The position numbers and the translations under genes are program-made. Of a DNA stretch of 5,206 bases, positions 1 through 5,085 are shown piece after piece. Source of the DNA: Propionibacterium sp. (GTDB lineage Bacteria > Actinomycetota > Actinomycetes > Propionibacteriales > Propionibacteriaceae); assembly GCA_012719335.1 (NCBI GenBank), contig JAAYAO010000435.1, positions 1 to 5,206 on the forward strand. The letters are read 5' to 3'. Each line of letters starts with the position of its first letter. The first letter of the stretch is position 1. A model generated the notes under the pieces. The model did no database searches. It saw only the letters and a program-made list of their open reading frames with translations, and was not told the DNA's origin.

Positions 1-309
<309 letters not shown>

Positions 310-336
310 GTGGCACTCTCATGCTTTGAGTGCCAG
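310..336 (-). promoter_or_regulatory. CIRCE-like operator (promoter-proximal copy)
   Basis: TGGCACTC (311-318), a 9-nt spacer and GAGTGCCA (328-335) form a perfect 8-bp inverted repeat with the exact spacing of CIRCE, the HrcA operator (TTAGCACTC-N9-GAGTGCTAA). The inner GCACTC/GAGTGC core is intact. The outer bases differ from consensus but remain complementary to each other. The element sits at or just after the predicted groEL2 transcription start, where bound HrcA would block transcription. Confidence 0.85.
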
Positions 337-341
337 AGCAA

Positions 342-370
342 TTGTTAGCACTCTCACCCCGAGAGTGCAA
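342..370 (-). promoter_or_regulatory. Probable groEL2 promoter
   Basis: On the minus strand, TTGCAC (370-365) is a good -35 match, followed by a 17-nt spacer and TAACAA (347-342) as a weak -10. The -35 lies inside one arm of the CIRCE operator, the usual arrangement for HrcA control. The predicted start near 335 gives a leader of about 147 nt. The -10 lacks the conserved final T, so the exact start is uncertain. Confidence 0.55.
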
Positions 371-371
371 A
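345..371 (-). promoter_or_regulatory. CIRCE operator (HrcA-binding site)
   Basis: TTAGCACTC (345-353), a 9-nt spacer and GAGTGCAAA (363-371) match CIRCE in 17 of 18 arm positions; the only change is GAGTGCTAA to GAGTGCAAA. HrcA binds this element and represses chaperonin genes until heat or misfolding stress titrates it. It lies over the predicted groEL2 promoter and 33 bases upstream of the TACCGT element of the divergent transcript, so HrcA could affect both directions. Only the groEL2 effect is expected from known biology. Confidence 0.93.
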
Positions 372-404
372 CACCGGCCCACCTCGGTCGACCCGGGCGG
401 TCGC

Positions 405-425
405 TACCGTCAATCGACAGGAGGG
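405..425 (+). promoter_or_regulatory. Putative -10 and Shine-Dalgarno of the membrane-protein operon
   Basis: TACCGT (405-410) fits the actinobacterial -10 pattern TANNNT and predicts a start near 417. AGGAGGG (419-425) is a strong ribosome-binding site just before the ATG at 429. No convincing -35 is visible, although an 8-bp palindrome GGTCGACC (386-393) occupies roughly that position and could be an operator. The Shine-Dalgarno is secure; the promoter is tentative. Confidence 0.5.
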
Positions 426-428
426 CAG

Positions 429-818
429 ATGACACATCCCACCCCAGGTTTACTCGGCGGAACCCGAGGTTGGCTGGTGCTGACCGGCATCGGCTACGTG
501 CTGTGGACGGCGCTCGCCTGGGGAGTCTGGCCGCTGATGGCGCTGAGTGGAAGCGTCGTCCTGGCCTCGATACTCCTCGAATCATGGATTCGCGCCCCCG
601 TTCGCACGGCGTCGATGCGGCCGGTGGCCATCGTCATGCCTTTCCTGGCGCTCGCAGCGGCCGTCGTGGGCATCGGATACCTGGTCCCCGACCACACACT
701 GCCGATGGCCGACTACCTGGCCCGCTTCGGCCCATTGTTTTCCCTGCCCTTTCCCATCATCTCAGCCGTTTCCGTACTGAGGCCCCATCGGCCGGACGAG
801 GGTGACCCGGACGACTGA
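429..818 (+). CDS. Small multi-pass membrane protein, function unknown
   Basis: This 129-aa protein is not recognised as a named family. The ATG at 429 is chosen because AGGAGGG precedes it; a longer in-frame reading from 330 would start inside the CIRCE region. Three to four hydrophobic segments are visible at about residues 15-36, 37-51, 65-86 and 98-117, so it is probably an inner-membrane protein. The tail (about 118-129) is charged, with Arg/His then mostly Asp/Glu. A basic stretch around R55-R64 separates the hydrophobic halves. The next gene begins 13 nt after its stop, or overlaps it if the GTG at 802 is used, so the two are probably co-transcribed with the downstream T7SS-like genes. 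It could be an accessory or anchor for them, or unrelated to them. Confidence 0.8.
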   Translation: MTHPTPGLLGGTRGWLVLTGIGYVLWTALAWGVWPLMALSGSVVLASILLESWIRAPVRTASMRPVAIVMPFLALAAAVVGIGYLVPDHTLPMADYLARFGPLFSLPFPIISAVSVLRPHRPDEGDPDD

Positions 819-831
819 CACACTCGAGTTC

Positions 832-1527
832 ATGACCGACCCCACCGCAGAGTTGGCGCGCCTGAGTGCCGAACTCGACTCGGCGATCGCCGAACTGAAC
901 AAGTACACCGGTGTGCTGAACGCAGCACCGTCCGAGGGCCCTTTCGAAGGCCGCGACAGCACCGGCACCGTCACGGTCACGCTGGCCGACTCGGGACGAC
1001 CCGAGCAGGTCAAGATCGCAACGTCGTGGACCCCGAGCAAGGGCGATCCCGCCGCAATGATCATGGAGGCGTCGGCTCAGGCTCTGGTTCGTCAGCTCGG
1101 TTTGGAGAACGAACACGACATCATGGCCCCGCAGCCCGACCCGAACCGTCAGGTGTCGGCCGACGAGGTGCAGGCCCGGCAGAGCGCCCATATCGACAAG
1201 CTGCTGCAGGAGCCGAATCTGGAGGAACGTGCGTTCATCGTTCTGGACGAGTTGGGACGCACCCTTGACCACGCAATCCCCGCCGGGGATGACGAACTCG
1301 CTTTCGAGGCCGCTCAGGGCAAGGCGTCCATGGTCTTCTCCGTCAGCGGCCCGCTCACCGCCGTCCGCTTCGACGAACGGTGGCTGCAGGGTCAGAGCGC
1401 CACGGGGCTGATGGTGGTCATCGGGGAGATATTGGACCAAGCGGACCAGCGCTTGCCGTCGACCTCACCGGTCGCGGACTTGAAGGTACAACTCGACGAC
1501 CTGCTCAACACTTTGGGGGCCTCATGA
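832..1527 (+). CDS. Double YbaB/EbfC-like protein, EspL-like T7SS accessory
   Basis: This 231-aa protein has a YbaB/EbfC-like first half. Residues 5-25 form a helix, residues 45-66 are beta strands (GTVTVTLADSG... ending in W66), and residues 72-90 form a helix. YbaB proteins are small, often dimeric nucleoid-binding proteins; in ESX loci a relative (EspL) is needed for stability of secreted Esp substrates. A Pro/Gln/Asp-rich linker (about 97-110) leads to residues 120-231, which appear to repeat the fold: G163-W184 aligns without gaps to G45-W66 and is followed by another helix. The usual YbaB length is about 100-110 aa, so this protein is about double. The start at ATG 832 gives a normal YbaB N-terminus; GTG 802 would add ten residues and overlap the upstream gene. 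The stop overlaps the next start (ATGA), implying translational coupling. A chaperone role is inferred from family and neighbours; DNA binding is the alternative. Confidence 0.82.
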   Translation: MTDPTAELARLSAELDSAIAELNKYTGVLNAAPSEGPFEGRDSTGTVTVTLADSGRPEQVKIATSWTPSKGDPAAMIMEASAQALVRQLGLENEHDIMAPQPDPNRQVSADEVQARQSAHIDKLLQEPNLEERAFIVLDELGRTLDHAIPAGDDELAFEAAQGKASMVFSVSGPLTAVRFDERWLQGQSATGLMVVIGEILDQADQRLPSTSPVADLKVQLDDLLNTLGAS

Positions 1528-1823
1528 GTGATTTCACCGTAGAGCTCGGTGCCTTGCGCACCGACGCGACCACTTTCGACGACCTCGCCGATTTCTTCGT
1601 CGGCATGGTCGACACCATTCAGCAGTGGCAGTCCAACATCCCCGACTGGGGACTGATGAGCGATGCCAAGCCGGGCTTCGACACCGCAACTTCCGGCATC
1701 GCAACCTTCGCCGACACCGGCCGCACCACGATGCAGGACATCGCGAACAACCTGCGCAACGTCGCCGACGTCTATGAGGCCGAAGAAGAAGCCGGTGTTC
1801 ACGCCTCCACCGGAATCTACTGA
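1524..1823 (+). CDS. EspC/WXG100-like type VII secretion protein
   Basis: This 99-aa, mostly helical protein has the size and layout of ESX-secreted WXG100/EspC-type proteins: helix 1 (about 5-36), a turn with D41-W42-G43 in place of WxG, and helix 2 (about 50-88). Near its C-terminus Y84-EAE-E88 matches the general T7SS export signal YxxxD/E, placed right after helix 2 as in EsxB and EspC. There is no classical signal peptide. Such proteins usually leave the cell as folded helical-hairpin dimers with a partner. The start at 1524 overlaps the upstream stop and has GGGGG about four bases before it. The longer in-frame reading from 1380 would run deep into the upstream gene. The downstream WxG protein, which lacks YxxxD/E, is the likely partner. 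The exact family (EspC-like versus WXG100) is not settled by eye. Confidence 0.85.
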   Translation: MSDFTVELGALRTDATTFDDLADFFVGMVDTIQQWQSNIPDWGLMSDAKPGFDTATSGIATFADTGRTTMQDIANNLRNVADVYEAEEEAGVHASTGIY

Positions 1824-1838
1824 CTCAGAGGAGAATCC

Positions 1839-2678
1839 ATGACGGTACCCGCCCCTCCACAGCCGTGGCCGCCGCTGATCAACCCCGACTGGGTCGAGAA
1901 GATGCGTCAAAAGATCATCGAGATCGTCGAGAAGATCCAGAACTTCATCCGTGACGCCATCGAGGGCTTCCGCCGGGCTCTCGATGCCCTCGTCAAGGCG
2001 ACCCTGGGGATCATCCAATGGTTCGTCGACCAGATCGTTCGGGCATTCGAATGGTGCTTGGAATTGATCGGCAAGATCGGTGAGGAGATCGCGAAACTGC
2101 AGGACTGGCTGCAGGGCCCGGTCAACGTCGAGTATGTCGGCAAGAAGATTCAGGAGACCTACCCGGCACCGTTGCAACAAGCACACGACTCGGTGCGTCG
2201 CGACCAGTTGGCCAGCAACGCGCACTGGTCCGGCGACGGCGCCGAGGCATTCTTCGCTACCGCCGGCCGCCAGCAGGAATCGATTGACAAGCTCAAGACG
2301 GTGATCACCGAGTTGGGCAAGTCGATGGAGACCGCCGGTCACGACGTCAAGTGGGCATTGGTGGGCCTGGTCGTCACCGTTGGTGGCGCTGCGATCACCG
2401 CCATTGCCGCTATCGGTGTCACGATCGCGTTTCCGCCGTCAGCCGGCGTGACCGGACCGATCATTGCCGCGATCGTGGCCTTCGTGGTGGCCGTCATCAA
2501 GACGGTCTATGACCAGGCCAAAGCCATCTCGTCGGCTCTGATGAAGGCATCCCAGGCCTCCGGTGAACTGAATCCGGGCCTGTGGGCCGGCGGCATCGGC
2601 GGTGCAGGCAAGAAGGACGGCGAGGCCGAGCGCGACGGCACTGTGACCGACGGAGATGCGTCCTGGTCAACGGCCTGA
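1839..2678 (+). CDS. WxG-motif membrane-associated T7SS substrate-like protein
   Basis: This 279-aa protein has no family name I recognise with certainty. After a Pro-rich start, residues 17-92 form a long amphipathic helical region rich in Ile/Val/Phe/Trp alternating with Lys/Glu/Arg. Residues 112-165 look like a WXG100-type helical hairpin with the turn motif W130-S-G132 (HWSGDGAEAF). Two hydrophobic segments follow at about 172-198 and 203-221, with a Pro-Pro-containing link. The tail (about 249-279) is Gly/Asp-rich and hydrophilic. There is no signal peptide, no YxxxD/E motif and no recognisable C-terminal toxin. The start at 1839 has AGAGGAG (1827-1833), and the gap to the upstream gene is 15 nt. 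The closest analogy is EspA/EspE-type ESX substrates paired with EspC-type partners. It could insert into membranes after export, or be a fixed membrane component. Confidence 0.8.
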   Translation: MTVPAPPQPWPPLINPDWVEKMRQKIIEIVEKIQNFIRDAIEGFRRALDALVKATLGIIQWFVDQIVRAFEWCLELIGKIGEEIAKLQDWLQGPVNVEYVGKKIQETYPAPLQQAHDSVRRDQLASNAHWSGDGAEAFFATAGRQQESIDKLKTVITELGKSMETAGHDVKWALVGLVVTVGGAAITAIAAIGVTIAFPPSAGVTGPIIAAIVAFVVAVIKTVYDQAKAISSALMKASQASGELNPGLWAGGIGGAGKKDGEAERDGTVTDGDASWSTA

Positions 2679-2693
2679 GCCGCGCCGCGTGTC

Positions 2694-2709
2694 TAAGCTG
2701 GGATCCGTG
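2694..2709 (+). promoter_or_regulatory. -10 element with leaderless GTG start
   Basis: TAAGCT (2694-2699) matches TANNNT and lies seven bases before the GTG at 2707, so transcription would begin at or next to the start codon. No Shine-Dalgarno is present. Leaderless messages of this form are common in actinobacteria. No good -35 is seen. This element sets the chosen start and suggests the gene is transcribed separately from the upstream operon. Confidence 0.55.
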
Positions 2710-3198
2710 TCCGAGCTCACCCGCACGCAGCGGTTCAAGCAGATCGCGAACTGCATCAACCTGACAACCCCCGTGGGTATCGGGGTGGCGCTATTGGGCA
2801 AAGCCCGACGCCGCCCCGGCCCACGGGGGTTGATCCTTGCCGAAGAGTATCGCCTCAAGTTTCCGATCGCGGGGGCCTTCACGATCGGCAACGTGGTGAT
2901 CACCCCGCATCGGTTCGACGAACAGCGGTTGCGGCGCTTCCCCGGGTTGATCGAGCACGAGGAGCGACACTCCTGGCAGTGGACGTTCTGCTTGGGGCTA
3001 CCGTTTCTGCCGTTGTATCTGCTGGCGATGGCGTGGTCGTGGCTGCGCACCGGGGACCGGGCCAGTCACAACTTTTTCGAGGTCCGCGCGGGCCTGCGGA
3101 GCGGGGGTTACCTGCGCAAGCAGACCCGCAATCCGATCAGCGCGGCCCGCCTCGGGTTGCGGGGGCTGCGGAACCGGACGAAGCACCCCGAAGTGTGA
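2707..3198 (+). CDS. Putative HEXXH metallopeptidase-like membrane-associated protein
   Basis: This 163-aa protein (from GTG 2707) resembles a conserved actinobacterial protein of unknown function that I cannot name. Its key feature is H84-EER-H88, followed by SWQW: a zinc-binding HEXXH motif in a helix. Glu125 in the downstream FFEVRAGL segment is a candidate third ligand, as in gluzincins. A hydrophobic segment (about 94-113, FCLGLPFLPLYLLAMAWSW) directly follows the active-site helix, and both ends are Arg-rich, suggesting a membrane-associated protein with basic cytoplasmic parts. It is short for a protease. The start is chosen from the leaderless promoter; an in-frame GTG at 2689 would add six residues. 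It begins 28 nt after the T7SS-like operon and may be independent of it. Peptidase activity is inferred from the motif alone. Confidence 0.78.
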   Translation: MSELTRTQRFKQIANCINLTTPVGIGVALLGKARRRPGPRGLILAEEYRLKFPIAGAFTIGNVVITPHRFDEQRLRRFPGLIEHEERHSWQWTFCLGLPFLPLYLLAMAWSWLRTGDRASHNFFEVRAGLRSGGYLRKQTRNPISAARLGLRGLRNRTKHPEV

Positions 3199-3210
3199 TC
3201 CCATCGGGGT
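3185..3210 (+). terminator. Stem-loop at the end of the HEXXH gene
   Basis: ACCCCGA (3185-3191) and TCGGGGT (3204-3210) form a perfect 7-bp stem with a 12-nt loop that contains the stop codon, followed by TT. The short T-run is weak for an intrinsic terminator, but GC-rich actinobacterial terminators often lack long U tracts. Confidence 0.45.
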
Positions 3211-3218
3211 TTCGACAC

Positions 3219-3238
3219 GGTTCGCGCGAGCGCGAACC
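3219..3238. repeat. Perfect 20-bp palindromic hairpin
   Basis: GGTTCGCGC-GA-GCGCGAACC is a perfect inverted repeat, folding as an 8-bp stem with a CGAG tetraloop. It lies 20 bases after the HEXXH gene stop. It is most likely a second transcription-termination or RNA-stabilising hairpin, although no T-run follows. A palindromic protein-binding site is the alternative. Confidence 0.5.
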
Positions 3239-3386
3239 TGCTCAACCGGCAGCACGGGCCGGGTTCGGGAGCCGTCAGGTGGCCGCCGTGACTGAATCCG
3301 CAAGCCTGGAAGGGGCGTTCGGCCATAGTGGTCGTGACTCGCTCCGGGTTCGCGTTTTCGGTCACCGGGTGGTCGCATCACCACAT

Positions 3387-3409
3387 CCCGGCCGGTGATC
3401 CGGGCCGGG
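3387..3409 (-). terminator. Stem-loop downstream of the DUF3263 gene
   Basis: CCCGGCC (3387-3393) and GGCCGGG (3403-3409) form a perfect 7-bp stem with a 9-nt loop. It lies 15 bases beyond the stop of the minus-strand DUF3263 gene. No U tract follows. The location between convergent genes favours a terminator role. The rest of 3239-3424 shows no convincing gene. Confidence 0.4.
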
Positions 3410-3424
3410 CGGACGGGAAAAGAC

Positions 3425-3718
3425 TCAGCGATCCAGTTCGAAGCCGAGGCGGCGGGCCGAACGGGCGCGCTGTCGGGAGGCGCGCAGCCGGCGCAACCGC
3501 TTCACCAGCAGGGGGTCGTGAGCCAGCGCGGCCTGGGTGTCGATCAGGGCGTTCAGCACTTGGTAGTAGCGGGTCGCGGACATGTTGAAGCGTTCCCGGA
3601 TGCCCTGTTCCTTCGAACCGGCGTACTTCCACCACTGACGCTCGAAATCCAACAGGTCGGCGTCGCGTTCGCTGAGTTCACTAACATCGCCGGTCGGGGT
3701 GGCGGCAGGCTGAGACAT
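3425..3718 (-). CDS. DUF3263 family protein, HTH-like DNA-binding candidate
   Basis: This 97-aa protein matches the actinobacterial DUF3263 family in full: a variable acidic N-terminus (1-20), the core LDFERQWWKYAGSKEQGIRE (residues 23-42), then a helix-turn-helix-like segment MSATRYYQVLNALID (46-60), and a basic C-terminus LVKRLRRLRASRQRARSARR (71-90). The predicted architecture suggests a small cytoplasmic nucleic-acid-binding regulator, but the family has no assigned function that I know of. The ATG at 3718 fits a leaderless start seven bases after a TAGGAT -10. It diverges from manA; their predicted promoters lie within about 60 bases, so regulation may be shared. Family assignment is strong; DNA binding is inferred. 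Confidence 0.92.
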   Translation of the reverse strand: MSQPAATPTGDVSELSERDADLLDFERQWWKYAGSKEQGIRERFNMSATRYYQVLNALIDTQAALAHDPLLVKRLRRLRASRQRARSARRLGFELDR

Positions 3719-3724
3719 GCACCC

Positions 3725-3753
3725 ATCCTACGGCCAAATCACACCGATGTCAT
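3725..3753 (-). promoter_or_regulatory. Promoter of the DUF3263 gene (leaderless)
   Basis: On the minus strand, ATGACA (3753-3748) matches the -35 consensus TTGACA at five of six positions. A 17-nt spacer leads to TAGGAT (3730-3725), a good -10. The ATG at 3718 is seven bases after the -10, exactly where transcription should start, so the mRNA should be leaderless. No Shine-Dalgarno is present, consistent with this. It is the best-formed promoter in the window. Confidence 0.75.
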
Positions 3754-3772
3754 TCGACCGCCCGGTGCTGAT

Positions 3773-3778
3773 TACCGT
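3773..3778 (+). promoter_or_regulatory. Putative manA -10 element
   Basis: TACCGT fits TANNNT and predicts a start near 3785, a short distance before the candidate manA start codons at 3792, 3795 and 3804. No good -35 is visible at the right distance. The same hexamer precedes two other plus-strand genes here. Tentative. Confidence 0.35.
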
Positions 3779-3803
3779 CGACGGGCGTGATGTGATGGAT
3801 GGC

Positions 3804-4988
3804 ATGCGTGCACTGATCGGTGAAGTTCAGCACTACGACTGGGGCTCGACCACGGCGATCCCCCACATTCTGGGGGTCGAGCCGGACGGCCGCCCCTGGG
3901 CCGAACTGTGGCTCGGCGCTCACCCCACCGCCCCGTCCCGCTTGGACGATGCGGACGGCCCCACCCTGGACGACGTCCTGGCCGAGGATCCTTCGGGCAT
4001 CGGGGCCGGGGCCGTCGACGCCTTCGGCCCCCGGCTGCCGTACCTGTTGAAGATCCTGGCCGCGAAGCAGGCCCTGTCCCTGCAGACCCACCCGTCCCGG
4101 GCCCAGGCCGAGGAAGGCTTCGCCCGCGAGGAGGAAGCCGGGGTTCCCCGGGACGCCCGGGAACGTCTCTACGTCGACGACTGGCCGAAGCCGGAGATCA
4201 TGGTGGCCCTGGAGGACTTCCACGCCCTGTGCGGCTTCCGTGATCCGATCGAAACCGCCGGCCTGTTCACCGCCCTCGGCGAGGTCGGGCCCGATCGACT
4301 CGGCGACGTCCTCGCGCCGCTGCGCGACCCGGACACCACCAACGCGCTGCGCGAGACCTTCACCTCGGTGCTGCAACTGACCAGCGCCCAGGTGGACGAC
4401 TTCGTCGCGCTGGCCGCCGAGCACACCGACGCCCCCGAACCGGTCGGGCAGTTCGCCCGCACCGCGGTGGAACTGGCCGCCGACTACCCGGGTGATCCCG
4501 GCGTCATCGCCGCCCTGTTGATGAACCGCATCCTGCTCTCCCCCGGTGACGCGGTCTTCCTCGAAGCCGATGTGATGCACGCCTACCTGCGCGGCGCCGG
4601 CATCGAGCTGATGGCCAACTCCAACAACGTGCTGCGCGGTGGGTTGACCCCCAAGCACGTGGACGTGGCGGAGTTGTCGCGGATGGTGCATTTCGAGCCC
4701 TACACCCCCGAGATCTTCCGTGGTGACGAAGCCGGCACCGGGGTCACCCACTACCGGGTGCCGGTTCCCGAGTTCACCCTGTGGCGGATCGACGCCGACA
4801 CCGCGGCCCTGGAGGTTCCGGCCACCGAGCGGGGACGCATTCTGCTGGTCACCGGTGGCACCGCCACCGTCACCGGATCGGGGGTGGAACTGACCACCTC
4901 CCCGGGCCGGGCGGCCTGGTTGGCGGCGGGCGATCAGGTCACGGTCAGCGGGCCGGCCACCGCCTGGGTGGCCGCAGCCGGAGTGTGA
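3804..4988 (+). CDS. manA: Mannose-6-phosphate isomerase, class I
   Basis: This cytoplasmic, zinc-dependent enzyme interconverts mannose 6-phosphate and fructose 6-phosphate, linking glycolysis to GDP-mannose and mannosylated glycans. The 394-aa reading shows the type I hallmarks: DWGS (residues 12-15), AELWLGAHP (33-41), KQALSLQTHP with ligands Q94 and H96, YVDDWPKPE with ligand E131, and HAYLRGAGIELMANS from H259, the last zinc ligand. R278 in NVLRGGLTPK matches the catalytic Arg of E. coli (ligands there Q97, H99, E134, H255; R274). The C-terminus (about 320-394) is a cupin-like beta region. One departure is Asn for the usual Asp in the SDN of the second family signature. The start at 3804 aligns best with relatives; 3792 (GTG) or 3795 would add three or four residues. 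No strong Shine-Dalgarno is visible. It diverges from the DUF3263 gene. Confidence 0.95.
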   Translation: MRALIGEVQHYDWGSTTAIPHILGVEPDGRPWAELWLGAHPTAPSRLDDADGPTLDDVLAEDPSGIGAGAVDAFGPRLPYLLKILAAKQALSLQTHPSRAQAEEGFAREEEAGVPRDARERLYVDDWPKPEIMVALEDFHALCGFRDPIETAGLFTALGEVGPDRLGDVLAPLRDPDTTNALRETFTSVLQLTSAQVDDFVALAAEHTDAPEPVGQFARTAVELAADYPGDPGVIAALLMNRILLSPGDAVFLEADVMHAYLRGAGIELMANSNNVLRGGLTPKHVDVAELSRMVHFEPYTPEIFRGDEAGTGVTHYRVPVPEFTLWRIDADTAALEVPATERGRILLVTGGTATVTGSGVELTTSPGRAAWLAAGDQVTVSGPATAWVAAAGV

Positions 4989-5014
4989 TTCGACGCACCC
5001 GAGCCGCGCGGATT

Positions 5015-5047
5015 CCTCGAACAGGCGGTGAACCGACTGCTTCGAGG
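5015..5047. repeat. Long imperfect inverted repeat between manA and lipoprotein gene
   Basis: CCTCGAA (5015-5021) pairs with TTCGAGG (5041-5047). Inside, CAG (5022-5024) pairs with CTG (5037-5039) and CGGT (5026-5029) with ACCG (5032-5035), leaving a g/a mismatch and one bulged c: about 14 bp in 33 nt. It begins 27 bases after the manA stop, suiting a terminator without a U tract. It also ends 24 bases before the lipoprotein -10, reaching the -35 region, so an operator is possible. Confidence 0.6.
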
Positions 5048-5063
5048 TGCGATATGCACCCCC

Positions 5064-5085
5064 GGAGGGATACCGTCAGGGGGTG
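5064..5085 (+). promoter_or_regulatory. Start signals of the lipoprotein gene
   Basis: TACCGT (5071-5076) fits TANNNT and lies seven bases before GTG 5083, so the message may be leaderless. GGAGGG (5064-5069) is too far from the start (13 nt) to be a good Shine-Dalgarno, while AGGGG (5078-5082) is too close. A leaderless start is favoured. Confidence 0.45.

Noticed and set aside
310..371. Two spaced repeats as the start of a CRISPR array
   Set aside because: The repeats are inverted, few and short, and match the CIRCE operator exactly in spacing and core.
757..1440. 227-codon minus-strand frame opposite the YbaB-like gene
   Set aside because: It is a high-GC shadow frame; the plus-strand product has a recognisable fold and operon context.
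1392..2342. 316-codon open frame on the minus strand across the T7SS-like genes
   Set aside because: It lies antisense to three well-supported coupled genes and reads as Asp/Leu/Gly-rich sequence with no domain signature.
2586..2678. C-terminal toxin domain in the 279-aa WxG protein
   Set aside because: After the second hydrophobic segment only about 58 residues remain, ending in a Gly/Asp-rich tail; no nuclease, NADase or deaminase motif is visible and no immunity-like gene follows directly.
3328..3790. Plus-strand frames opposite the DUF3263 gene
   Set aside because: They overlap a gene with strong family motifs and a promoter, and their products show no recognisable features.
3717..3803. 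Longer manA start at 3717
   Set aside because: It would add 29 residues not typical of the family, overlap the divergent DUF3263 start and cross that gene's promoter.
3750..4751. 333-codon open frame on the minus strand
   Set aside because: It is the antisense of manA; its sequence is low-complexity Gly/Val/Gln-rich and matches no family, while the plus strand has all PMI motifs.
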